DNA of 64,000 bases. Source: Tubulanus polymorphus. Lineage: Eukaryota > Nemertea > Palaeonemertea > Tubulaniformes > Tubulanidae. This document shows positions 1-12,115 of this stretch, piece by piece. The DNA lies in contig NC_134025.1 in NCBI RefSeq assembly GCF_964204645.1, forward strand, positions 7,817,001-7,881,000, written 5' to 3'. The position numbers and the translations under genes are program-made. The number at the start of each line of letters is the position of its first letter. Position 1 is the first letter of the stretch. The notes beneath the pieces were generated by a model. The model did not search any database. It was not told the origin of the DNA and saw only the letters and a list, made by a program, of their open reading frames with translations.

Positions 1-517
1 GTGAGGTTGCATAAAAAAACGATCACTGGCAAAGGAAATACGCAACCATATTTCAATTTTTGAAGCACAGATCGCTGATAGGACACGGTCTCTGGTGAGA
101 TTACAACTAAGCCCTATATTTCATTTTTCCCCACTCGCCGGTCTAACATTGGTTAAGCCAGAGGTGCCTATCTGGTGGCTGATTTGGGACATAAGGTAAC
201 ATTTTGATATGCAAACGAGGGTGCTAGAACGCTTGAACGTTGAAATAAGACAAAGGCGAATTTCTCTCAAAAAGCCATAATACTTTCAGATCAATAGAGT
301 TCTTCAGATCAATAGAGTTCTTCTATCACACAAACACCATTTTAAACCATAAAGTTTTTTAAATGGTGTGCACGGTGCTTTTTAAATCGACCGACCATTG
401 TACCCATCAAATATACACTTTATGGACATGGGCACTAATAACGTTGATAGCTTTGAGTGGCGAATGGAGAGTTCTGCAAAGCCGTCACTGCGGGAACTGG
501 TTGGTTGTTGAACTTAC
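1..517. other. Intronic sequence of the mGluR-like gene
   Basis: This lies beyond the splice donor of the class C receptor exon. No exon with TM5-7 signature is readable on the minus strand. An 18-bp unit (TCAGATCAATAGAGTTCT) is repeated twice in tandem at about 287-322. Nothing else stands out. Confidence 0.4.
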
Positions 518-2587
518 CTGCACTGTGATAAGTATCGAGGCAATGACAATCTGTGATTTACTGTTTACGAATCTTGGCGGTCGTTTCGTCCTGCTGCCAT
601 AATAGAATATCGAAAATATTCTCCTCGTTTTCACCATCAGCGGAGCATAAGTAAAGGTGAAACTGACGTGAAATCCGAATTGCGTCACTTGACAAGTAAT
701 CATCGACGGTTTGGCGAAAAAAACGAAACACAAAAAAAGCGAACAAAATATCCCCAACAAAATCATATACATGATTTCCGTACTGGACGCTTTTATAAGT
801 TTAGAGTTTCTGAAGTATGTGAATATTACGAAAATGATAATCGTTACGATAATTCCAATGCTTGCTAATGTAGATATACCAATAGCTACAGGTTCTGACC
901 AGTGTATGAAAGTTGGTTCTATGTTCATGCAGGTATGCCAGAGTTTGTCGGGCCACTGGAATTGGGGACATTTCGTACACTTGCTTCGATTTTCGTTGGT
1001 TATTTCATTTTCCCGACAACGTTTACATTCCCAACAACAAGGCACATCTTTGGGCAGGCGATAGAAACCGGGTGAACAGTGCTCCGAACACGCTGATATT
1101 GGAGGTGAGGATGAGTTACTTTTGAAACCATACGGCCAAACTACCTTTCCATCGTCATACATGCTCAAATCATCATTGGCAATATGATACAGGCCAACTC
1201 TTCGAGCATGTCTTAAGCCGTTAACAAGTTGGAAATTCCTGATTTCCAAATAACCAACTACATCGCCATTGCTATCAAATTCTATCTTCCCGACTAACCC
1301 TTCGAAACTAACGTTCCCAAGAAAGCTTCTCAATAAAGAGCCAGTAACACAAGTTCTTACATTTTTACTCGTGTTCAAACATTCGCTTACAATCAGCGTA
1401 TGGAGTGCATTTGCATACGCGTATACACTGTCAATTACAAGCGAAACGGTCAAATCAGAACTGTTTCTCAATAAACTACATGATTCAGAATGAGGCGAAC
1501 AAGAACTCTCTACGATGTCATCGAACAATGTGAGATCTCCGCTGATATTCAAAGTTCGCATTGATCTGTAATACTTTTCGAAGCCCGGGTCGTGCACTGT
1601 GAATTGGGTGACTCCGAACGAGCCAACGGGGATCTTTTGGAATTTGTCCGTGGACGCGATGATTGACGTTATAGAATCGGAAAAAATGAATACGTATTTA
1701 TCCGTCTGCTGCGCGCGAGAAACAGCATCGATGAAATTTACCGTATCGATAGTGTTCGCGAAAACGATCACGACTTTGGATTTGCCAAGTATAAGCCGTC
1801 TGACAATCATGTCGTAATCCTCTTGGTAAGAGTGGATTCTAATTTCCGCCAGTGTTTCGAAGCAAATGCCTTTGCTAGCAACACGCTCTTGAATATGTTT
1901 AACGCCTTCGGTACCGTAACCGCCCTGGGAAAATACCGCAGCAATGTATGACCATTTGAAATGTAATAAAAGCCGAATCATCGTCTCAACTTGGTACTTA
2001 TCAGGTGGCACTGTACGGAAGAAATATGGATGAACATTTTTGTCACTTAATTGATTCGCGGTGGCGAAATAACTAATCATTGGTTTGTGGAATAGAGATA
2101 AGAGCGGTGAAACCATTATAGCCGATGAACTACTTCCGGGTCCAACTACTCCTACGACGTCAAATTGGCGACTTCCGGTTAGGCAGTTTCTGCGCCAATC
2201 AGCATCATTTTGACATGTGCTCGATACTGTCTTTTTGTCCGGTAAAATAAACATCGAACGCGCCAGAGCAATTTTGTCTTTCCAACAATTATCAAATATA
2301 ACATAACCAAGGCTGACATTTGGAAGGATGGCATCGTTTGCATTGATTTGTTCGATGGCGTACATGAAGGCTACGGATCTGTATATACCGAGAGTGTATA
2401 TTTCGCTGCTACAAAAACCCGTGTCCTGGTCGTAATGATGAATATCGAAGTATCCGGCGATGTTTAGATCACCGGATTTGAAAATATAACTCTCTTTTAA
2501 ATCCGGCACATAATTCCCGGCTGTTGTTGTGTTAATATACTCGAATATTATTCCCATTATTCCCATTGTCATGAGTCGGAAGATCAT
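518..2587 (-). CDS. Metabotropic glutamate receptor-like class C GPCR, 5' coding exon (partial)
   Basis: A single open exon of 690 codons starts at ATG 2587 and runs to a clean donor (CAG|GTAAGT) after base 518. Order: short hydrophobic N-terminus, Venus-flytrap ligand domain (about residues 40-490), cysteine-rich NCD3G region (about 500-566, beginning CSEHC and containing PCCWECKRC), then TM1 (about 568-592), TM2, TM3 and the start of TM4 (SKSQIVIASILITVQ). The GPGSSSSAIM and ISYFATA segments and the later SDS match the Ser, Thr and Asp positions that hold the amino-acid ligand in mGluRs; AKPSMITC between TM2 and TM3 is mGluR-like. TM5-7 must lie in later exons; I found none in bases 1-517, so the gene leaves the window. 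The ligand cannot be fixed: glutamate is likely but other class C ligands are possible. Confidence 0.88.
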
Positions 2588-5500
2588 GGTTGGTCCAGGG
2601 TGCGTTGGCGGGCGAGCTAAAGTTGCCTCCGATCTCTGATAGAATATGAGTTAGTTATTCGTGCGTGTCATATTTCCTCTCACGGACAATGTAAATTCAT
2701 TACCAGGTCTTGCAGTCTGAAAGAAGGTGATAGGATCAGATTATCAACCGAAATGTTTCCCAAATTCACCCACGCACAACGAACGGACCTTATATGCGAG
2801 ATATTGTCATCGGGGAATAGAATCCCATCCTGTATGGATCATATATACAAATTGAATTACTCCATCATTTTTTATCTCACGATTACAAGAAAAATTTCGA
2901 GGGAATAGTTAACCTGCTCAGTGTTTCGTTTGAAGTGCACACGTGTGCTTTATCTCTCTTATTCATTTAATTTCTACCAGGAATTCCAAGAATGCGAGTG
3001 TCTTTGGAAGATTATTACCTACAACATTAACTACGGTTACACGCTGCCTTCAGATTACGACATTCGAAAATAAACATGAATTAGAATAGGTTAGTTTTTT
3101 CGAAAAAAATGTTTGTAAAATTTCGCCGCAGTTTAACAGATCAGTCGGGTTAGGGATGTACCACTTGTCCGATACACGATAAGAAATTGAAATGACCCCA
3201 AACGTCGCATTTCACTCACTAATTAAAACGGCGCGCTATTTAAGAGCTACCTTTCAGTAAGGTTTGCGTCAACAAGAAGCCATACTTGAGGGCTGGATAA
3301 ATCTGACATAAGCTTGTATTAATCTGTACTTACTGTGCTCAATAAACATCCTACACGTCCACTCAATGGTATTAATTTGTGCACTGATATAATTTACGAG
3401 GACAAACGATGTTGCAAAAATAAAGATACGGGAAAAATCCCACAATAATTCAGCCAAAGATGAACAGTTGTTGAATAGAATTGTATATATGAATATTTCG
3501 AGCAACGTTACGACTAAAGACTCTTGATACACACTGACAAGCTGTTACCATTTTTCTAAACAAAATTTATGCAATCATTTGCTTTGGACCAATTGATTTT
3601 GCCAAAAAGCTTAGTGATGAAAATCGTTTCAATATAGTTTCGATTATACACTAGCTTCCACGTCATTCAAGTAGTACATACCGCACTACAAATCTATATC
3701 GCACTACAAATATATCGCGGTTGCATATAGTTTCCTCGGATTTGCTTACCTTCATTTTAATCCATGCGGCCTGACGATAGCATTTTATCCGCGATGATCA
3801 TGAACTGAATGTATATACTGTTTAAAAAACGCTATCGGTATATTATTAACAAACTCTACAATTTCTGCCGTCGCTTTTGCTTTGATCGTTTCTTCGTAGA
3901 GACTGGCACATGGCATCGCAGCGAGATGACCACAGCGTGAAACGCGCATCCATGGCATTAGACGTCAGCGCTGTTGGCTAATTACCGCTACTCTATAAAC
4001 TTATTGCATTCGTCGCGTAAACGTTGGAACTTGCATATATCCGGGAAACTAACAACGAGATCAAAAGCAGAAACATCCGTTGCGACAATTTCTCGTTTGA
4101 AATATGAAATATCATAAATATTGCACACGCAATCATAATAATTAGGATCGGTTTCACATTGTGCGTCATATGGAATCCTCGTTCGATAATTATAAAATGT
4201 GGGTGAAATCTATGCAGTTTTATATTTGTTCATGAGTTGATAGTCCCATATGTCTATAAATTCATCTCACACCTGTATTTGCTATATGCCTGGTCCATAA
4301 TGATTTATAGTCTGGGTGATAAATAGGAAAAATTCATATAGAACCAAGCGATGATCGAATCATAATGTTGATTCTTTTTTGTTGATTTTCAGTTACTTAA
4401 ATCGTAGTGTTAAAACGTTTTTTAACGTAAGATTTTTAATTACTATGCCAGCGACTATTCTAAACTCTGTACTGACAGGACTTATCGTGAAAATAAACCC
4501 ATAAAATATTATGAAGGATTTTGACCACAGCAATGAATATATCAACACATTGCTATTACTATATTACAGTCGTTATCAACATCATATCGTTAATATTGCC
4601 ATAGGGACGAAAGGCGTTTGATTTCTCTCTATAGGGGTCATAGATTAGCCCCGAGGGTTGTTGGTACTTTGCCATATATTCTGCGCATCATAGCACAATC
4701 TCAGCGGTCGTGGCCCTATGTCGGTTATTGTGATAAACAATTGGGTTTTACTAAAATGACCAATTCGCATTGAGCTGAAGAAAATGTGTGCTAATTCTGG
4801 TTTCTTCGCAGAAAATAACCTTGCGAAGTCTGAATGAATACAATGGATGTACTTGGACCGTTTGTTCTTTACTTCATAATTCAGAGCATTTTATAATTTG
4901 TTGATGTTTATTTTGAAGAGGAGCCTATTGTATGGTAGATTCATGTTGTTAGACCATCAAATCATTGCCAATTTAGCCATTTACTAAACACAGTTTCCGG
5001 TCTCATAGTATTAAATTCATATCATTTATTATCTCGATTGTCAGCTTCCACACAAAATCATCGGATTTGTCAAAGATGGCCGATTTTGAATGAATGCGTT
5101 TTGTGAGGTCGGGAAGATTAGAGGTCATCAAGTATGAAACGCCAATAAAAGGCCCGCATTTTAGCTGTCGTCATACATTCGTGCTAATCTACTCGTCGAA
5201 GAAGGTTTTAGATATATTCCTAGATTCCATCGTCATAAAACGTGCTGTGCTCCTGTATATACTTGCTGGCAATTTTTTCGTCTCTAGTGAGGTAGGTCCT
5301 AGGGTCTAGTTGTATATGCAAATTTGGAAAACTTTATTCAATGAAATCTCAATTTGTCACAAGAGATTTATTATGATGAAACTAGAACATTAAGACACCG
5401 CAGATCTGTTCGATATATATGATCGTTTTATTGACCCGATATCAACATAACAGGTTTGATAATTTCTTGACCACATGAGATAATATATTCTAGGATCAAT

Positions 5501-5639
5501 GTGTTGGCGTGTGACGTTACACGATAAACTATATAAACAAGAGCTACGACGTTTATAGGCTTACACCATTCTAATCGTTCTGCGCAACAAGTAACGTTAC
5601 AGAAGATAAATTTGTATTTCATTTGCAGTTTCCTGAAAG
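2588..5639. other. Intergenic region between divergent genes
   Basis: This is upstream of both the minus-strand mGluR-like gene and the plus-strand secreted-protein gene, so it should hold both promoters and any non-coding 5' exons. Only short, low-quality open frames occur. No repeat or RNA gene was recognised. Confidence 0.4.
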
Positions 5640-6623
5640 ATGGCGTCTGCAGCTTTAGTGTTTGGATTCCTTATGATTTGCCTAGTTAGCGTCAACGCCA
5701 ATCCAATAGAAGAGAAGAAGCAATCCTCAGAAGAGGAAGGTAAAATAACTTTCATCACGTGATAATTAGTGTGTGGATACTATTTGGATACTATTCTATA
5801 TGATTTTAAAACTAGCCAAGAAATAAATCCATGAATTGTTTTAAAGGATTACTGAGCAGGAACTATAGTATTTATCTATTCTCTCAAAGATAATTCATTC
5901 ATTGCAATAGTGATAAAAGGCTCTGAGTGTTAACTTTATATTTGCCGTAAGACTTGGAAGTAAAAATCTTGGGCGAATCCGGGATCGATGTCTCCCATTT
6001 AACTTTCTCATGTATTTTTTAATCGTTCTTCCAGGATGTAGAAACCTCAAGGGAGAAAAACGAGAGGAAGGCGACTCTTGGTATGAGAAAAACCTGTTAG
6101 TTCAGTGTACGTGCGACCGTTTCGAAGATTTCATGGGAGGACAAAGTGGTAACGCGGAAACAAAACTAACAAGGCGTTGCCTTACATTCGGTAAGATTCT
6201 GTACCATTAATCACGAGAACGACCATCAAAATATCACCAAAGTTCACCTCGAGGACAGCGCTATCTTTGGTGGCGTGAATATCAATTTAAACAAACGTCA
6301 AATTTACCATGACCAAAGTAACACGATTGTTAACTAGTGGCCACGGGGTCAAGTACCTACGTAATCGTACTTCTTGAGAGAATATTTTATATAAGAATTC
6401 ACGATTATGTCGATTGAAGCATTTTCGATTTCGCTCTTTTTCAGGTTGTCGCCTCCCAGAAACTGATGAGATAGTAAGGGGACACTCCACGAGGACCACG
6501 GAAGATGGCAAAGTCAAATGCCGATGTATACGCGGACAGGACCCCAAGCTAATGGATGGATACACTATGTGGTATTGGAAATGTAACAGTTCAGATGTAT
6601 ACTGGACCAATCCACCGTACTAA
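5640..6623 (+). CDS. Small secreted protein with two FN1/VWC-like Cys4 repeats
   Basis: Three exons (5640-5739, 6035-6190, 6445-6623) join in phase 1 to give 144 residues. Exon 1 encodes a signal peptide (MASAALVFGFLMICLVSVNA) and an acidic linker. Exons 2 and 3 each encode one repeat of the form G-C-x(22-27)-C-x-C-x(n)-C, with GDSW and QCTC in the first and KCRC and WKC in the second. This spacing resembles fibronectin type I or VWC modules, and the one-repeat-per-exon, phase 1-1 layout fits exon duplication. The protein ends shortly after the second repeat (WTNPPY). No pathway can be assigned; a secreted matrix or haemolymph protein is likely. AATAAA follows at 7026. Confidence 0.72.
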
Positions 6624-7025
6624 CTATACAGTTCAATCTAACTATTTTGTCCAACAACGATCAGTCACGCAGAAGTAAATATTCTTTTTGTGAATGCGTC
6701 ATTTGTAGTTCAAGTCAGGAATTACTTTTTGTAATTATCGAACATTCTGAAATTACCTTCTACCTAATTTTTTAAAGTATTCCTTCGGTAGCTTTTTCTG
6801 TACGTGTATACACCATGATATTAGATTTTAATGATTTTGTGCTGATTTTAAACACGCATTTTAATGATTTATCGACATCAATGATATTAGTGAAAAAAAC
6901 TATTTTTCTACTTCATTTATGGCAGTATATTTTAGGGGTTGTAAATATATATCATTGTACATACGTATTTTCGATTTCAAGGTCCGAATCTTGTAATTTA
7001 TCTGTAACATAATTGTCAAACTGTC

Positions 7026-7031
7026 AATAAA
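7026..7031 (+). promoter_or_regulatory. Polyadenylation signal of the FN1-like gene
   Basis: AATAAA lies about 400 bases after the stop codon at 6623, giving a plausible short 3' UTR. Confidence 0.5.
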
Positions 7032-7138
7032 GTAAATAATTCATGAAGACACTTCGCATGTTGTTTAACTAGAATCGTAAATCAGTTGATTTATTCATTA
7101 ATCACTCGAGGAAATTCTGATCACGACGACCCGAGAAC

Positions 7139-8901
7139 AATAAACCATTTTACAGTTGCTAGCCGCCATTTTGTTAGGGTACTTTTGTCCCGTATTGTTG
7201 GGTAATTTTTTTCTCTTTTTTAAAAACTATCCGTGATGTGTATTGTATCATATTTCATCTGTCGATGGATGGATTTTGACAACTTCAGCAACATTCAAAC
7301 CGCGTGAATCTCTAGTTTTCAGTTATGTAAAAATCATTTCTCAAATTTACAACAATGCGACATTAGAGCGATATAAAAATCGGTGGTCAGTTTTTGCCGT
7401 GCGCATAGAAATCCAGGGTACTGAACTTTGAAGTTCGTTATTTTCAGAAATAATTTTCTAAAAAATCCAAACATTTCAAGCACTGTGCGCATAAACACCC
7501 CCTTTTAGGTGAACTTTGAAATTTTAAGATATCTTGCCTAGTTTTTTTCCCATGGCACTTTAACTGCAGCGCTTGTATTGACATTCCAAGATTCGGCGCT
7601 GTTTTCTTTGCGTGTATTTCAGTATATGGGTGTTATTTCTTCATTTTCACTACACTTGTCTCTACGGAAAATGGTTTTAATTGTTGGTACGAGTATCAGG
7701 TTTAAATATTACGGCATTAATACTGTATTCCGTTCTCCGGCGCTAGTTCGTAATGGCTGTAATGGTAGCCGCTTTTACAGCAGGCAGAGGCTTACGTACA
7801 TGCACCCAAGAAAACCCAAAATATCACTCTTTTGTTGTAAATGCAATCCACACACTTCTTGCGTTTTTGTGATGGTAGATGTCACTTTTTACTTTTTATC
7901 ACCTGCGTCTGACATTCGAACTTGATACTTGATATTTCACCACCAAAACAAGAAAACGTTTTCCTACATTTTCTTCCCAATCTAATCAATCTTGAGTGTA
8001 CTTAATAGAAAGTATTCATAGAAAGTAGCTGAATATTTGCCCCACCCCATTTGTCCAGCTTTTTGACCACTTCTCCATCCATCTAATTTCAGTAGATTTT
8101 TATGTAAATTTATTGATAGACTACTGATTTAAATGGTCATCATACTCGATTTTGAGTGTTATATTTCTTTTCTTCTTCCATCTCAATATAGGCCCATATA
8201 TTCTCCCGCGCGCAACTTCGAATGCGTGATCAAAATGCCGCTCAGTCTCGCTGCTAAAACTGGTCAGAAAAATCCCTTAAACCCCAACATCTCTAATGTC
8301 TTCGATCTATTATATTGCATAAACGACGTGATATTTAAACCTGATACTCGTACCAACAATTAAAACCATTTTCCGTAGAGACAAGTGTAGTGAAAATGAA
8401 GAAATAACACCCATATACTGAAATACACGCAAAGAAAACAGCGCCGAATCTCGGAATGACAATACACGCGCTGCAGTTAAAGTGCCATAGGAAAAAAACT
8501 AGGCAAGATATCTTAAAATTTCAAAGTTCACCTAAAAGGGGGTGTTTATGCGCACAGTGCTTGAAATGTTTGGATTTTTTAGAAAATTATTTCTGAAAAT
8601 AACGAACTTCAAAGTTCAGTACCCTGGATTTCTATGCGCACGGCAAAAACTGACCACCGATTTTTATATCGTTCTCATGTCGCATTGTTGTAAATTTGAG
8701 AAATGATTTTTACATAACTGAAAACTAGAGATTCACGCGGTTTGAATGTTGCTGAAGTTGTCAAAATCCATCCATCGACAGATGAAATATGATACAATAC
8801 ACATCACGGATAGTTTTTAAAAAAGAGAAAAAAATGACCCAACAATACGGGACAAAAGTACCCTAACAAAATGGCGGCTAGCAACTGTAAAATGGTTTAT
8901 T
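7139..8901. mobile_element. Fold-back element with ~575-bp terminal inverted arms
   Basis: The arm at 7139-7715 (starting AATAAACCATTTTACAG) is repeated in inverted orientation at 8326-8901 (ending CTGTAAAATGGTTTATT) with only scattered mismatches. The roughly 610-base centre has no convincing transposase frame. No clear target-site duplication is visible at the edges. It fits a non-autonomous fold-back or MITE-like DNA transposon; the high arm identity implies a fairly recent insertion or gene conversion between arms. Confidence 0.85.
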
Positions 8902-9330
8902 ACACAATAGCTGGCCTTGTTAGAATGCGAAATGAATGGCTTACGGATTCTTGGTGATAATTTACTACTTAAGCACAAGAAACGGCTGTATTCTCAATGT
9001 TTTTGAAGAAAATAAGTTAGAAAACATGTATTTTCCCTTCTTTTTAAGATATACATAACTAAATCCCCATTGATGTGCGACAGCTTCAACAATTTGACGG
9101 ATTTAATAAGTCTCTGGTAAATCTATGCGTAGATACGTTCGAGTGTCAAGCATCGCGATGTGCAAGAATGCGATGATACTGTCGAAGACAGAGTCGGATT
9201 GCACGGGCTTGCTATCGTGTTTGGCGATAGCAGCATTCACCCAACATCCGTCACTGATATCCGCAATCAAAGCGATCGCATCCATGAAATAGTCTCGCTA
9301 TCGGGTTTCCTAGAGTTTGCGCCGAAACAA

Positions 9331-9537
9331 ATGGCATCCGCTCGGATGAAGCGCGAGAGGGACCGATTTTTCGGCCTTATCCAGCAAACAGAAGAAGACG
9401 AAATTTCGCCGGATGAGAAAAAAATCAAAGACGATAAGAACGTTGAACACGATATGATATGCGTTGCCGACTTAGTGCAGGAAAAATCCGTTTTGAACGG
9501 CGACCTAACAAATGGGGATGAAAGTGGAAAACCTTCG
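9331..9537 (+). CDS. Possible alternative first coding exon of the ligand-gated channel
   Basis: An open frame runs from 9133 to a donor (TCG|GTAAGA) at 9537; the first in-frame ATG is at 9331 (MASARMKRERDRFFGLIQQ...), giving 69 very charged residues with no signal peptide. The donor is phase 0, as is every exon end of the channel gene downstream, so this exon could splice directly to 20182 in place of 13789-13977. It could equally be an exon of an unrelated gene. No homology was recognised. Confidence 0.35.
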
Positions 9538-11901
9538 GTAAGACTTTCTCTATTTTCATGTACGTAGCATTAGCGTTACGTTCATTTCTATACTTCATTA
9601 GCTTCTGCACAAAATATGCAAACATTTTCATGAAGTGATTTTACTCGTACATGAAAGTACTTTTTATAAGCGTCAGATATGTTTTGAAGTAATACTTACA
9701 ATAAATTGTATGTCTACATTCATTTATCCATTTATATTGAAAACTTAAATTCTATTATACCATTAAATCATGTGAGAAGATTATATGATTAGACGACTGT
9801 ATCCCATTAGAGTTTGTAACTTAGTTGTTAATCCCTTCTGATACCATATATGTATAGATCTAGTGTTAAATCTGGTGCAACTTGGTTAAAAGTAATGACT
9901 TTTTTCATGATGTAATTCCGAGTTCCACCCGACGAGGAGGTGTTATAATAAAACTCGCATCTCACAGATTATAATGATGCCATTTGACATTGACAAACTA
10001 TGCGACCACACTCTTCATTTTCCTCTGGAGGATTAGTGATGATAATTTGCTAGTTTGTGCGTTTGATGGTATTTTTGCCAGTTAACGAGCGATGCTCCAT
10101 CTCTTCCCAGGGCAATTTGTGGTGTAAGTGAAAAATATCGCTCATTTCTACCAATACGTAACTACAAAGGCTTATTTTGAGAAACCTCAGTCTATTCAAA
10201 AACCCTTTGCATCATTAGTCAACAATTGACCATGGGATGAATATATTACTTTCATAATGTCACTGACCCGTTGGCAATTAGACACGGTACATTACTGCTC
10301 TTACACTATCAATTTTCACACCTAGTATATCCCTTCATCGTATACGTGGGTTTATTGATAGCACGTGTTTACCATGTTTATTAGGTAGACCTAGCGGAAC
10401 ACTTATGTGATATACATTTAAAATGATGATGCAGAAACGATCACTCGGGAATTCTGATTTCTTAAAGCAACAATTGAAATTTCTTTTATTCATAAGATCG
10501 ATTACGAGTATAAGGAAAATATTGTAATGAAAATAACATTGCTCAAATATTTGCGATGGCTCATATCTACTCAGATGTTCGACAGTATTCTTGCCGCTAA
10601 CAAACATAGTCATCTTTTCTAATTAAATATTTCATGATATATGGAACTTAAAACGTTACCAAGGAAACAGTGTGGTGGATTGGTCGCTGGATTTTCCCAT
10701 TGAAACGACGATGCGACGTATATAGGTAAAGTGGATGTCGAGCACAGACTGATCAGCATCTAAAAACATCGATATTTTCTGCAGTGTTTGTAGGCACAAT
10801 CCGTCTCACAAAAGGCTCCGTATGGTCGGAGATAAAAGGAAACCGAAAGCGAATCCAGTATATTTGAGCTACGTGACTCGACTTTCCTTTGGTAGATAAG
10901 AAAGGTTCTCCATTACTTCTTGTAAGGAAAGAAAAAGACCAACGATAATCTAGCTTCGATGTAGAGTACAGCCAAATATGGGCGAAAATGATTGTGAAGA
11001 AGTGCAGCGTTTGCTTTACGTTAAGTACAATCTTTATGCCTGTCATTTAAACGTTGATTTTAATGTAAACTGATGGGTCTGTCGCTACATTATTTTAATC
11101 ATTTGCCAAACCGCACTTCGCTTTGATATGGAAATGTACTAAGGGTGGAAGAAGCTGATGATTCAAAGACTACTTCTCTACAGTTGAATTATAAGAATCC
11201 ATGAACAGAGATGTGGTAAATACCATATACGCGTTCTCGGACTGAATGCTTGCAATTGACAGCATTTCATTGTTTCTCCTCAATGAAGAGAAAACTGATT
11301 TTGTTTGATATTGGCTTTAAAATTGGCTTATAACGTTATGATGGATTGAAGGCGATATACGACGGCTTATTTATTATGCAACACATTCGGTCGTAGGCAA
11401 ACAATTCCCGCAAATAGGCCTACGTGCAATCTCGAATCGTTTGGTTTATAACTGAAAATCGAATATCAAGTCACCAATATCTTGTAGTGAATATGTCGAT
11501 TAAATGGCTCGTTTGGCATTAGTCAAGTGGTTATCCATCCTTGTGATATATTGACATAACTGACTTCGGAACATATCCCCTTACAGCATCTCTTCACCAC
11601 TTTCCTCTAGTGAGAATTTCCTTCGTTGCCGCATCATTGAAGTGCTATGGATGTTATACACGTTACTATGCCTCGTCCGTACCACGGAGAGGGTGCAGCC
11701 AGAATAGTGCATTACTTATTCAAGGGCTTAACACAAATTACTATTTCGATAAACTTGATATCGTGAATTTATAACAATTCTTCATCACATGAATAATATC
11801 TCAAATGAAAGCATGATGATGTATTGGTGTTTAGATGCCTTGAGTGAAATGCACTAAGTATTGTCTAGTTCTGTTTTTTGGTTTTTTTAAATCAGTAACA
11901 T

Positions 11902-12003
11902 TAAATCAGTTTACAGTTGTACGCCGCCATTTGGTTGTACGTCTGTCCTGTATCGTTGGGTCGTATTTCTTCTTTTCTAAAAACTATCTGTGATACGATT
12001 CAT
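11902..12003 (+). repeat. Degenerate copy of the 7139 fold-back element terminus
   Basis: The stretch containing TTTACAGTTG, CGCCGCCATTT, TGTCCTGTATCGTTGGGT and AAAAACTATC parallels 7146-7240 of the fold-back element in order and spacing, with many substitutions. It looks like an older member or a solo end of the same family. Confidence 0.6.
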
Positions 12004-12012
12004 CACACGACA

Positions 12013-12115
12013 TGAGCGGTCACCAGTCTATGCATTAAACCAATAAAAGATGCGTTGTTTTTCAACGACAGATTCACTACGCATCTGATTGGCTAGATAT
12101 ATAGACTGGCGGCTG
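12013..12115. repeat. Short imperfect inverted repeat
   Basis: CACCAGTCTATGCATTAAAC at 12020 is approximately repeated in inverted orientation before 12115 (TATAGACTGGCGG), with GATGCG and GCATC near the centre. It adjoins the degenerate fold-back terminus and may be part of the same mobile element. Confidence 0.45.

Noticed and set aside
9160-9330. Extension of the 9331 exon upstream to 9160
   Set aside because: The frame is open there, but the codon at 9160 is GTG and no ATG occurs before 9331; coding status of this part is unsupported.
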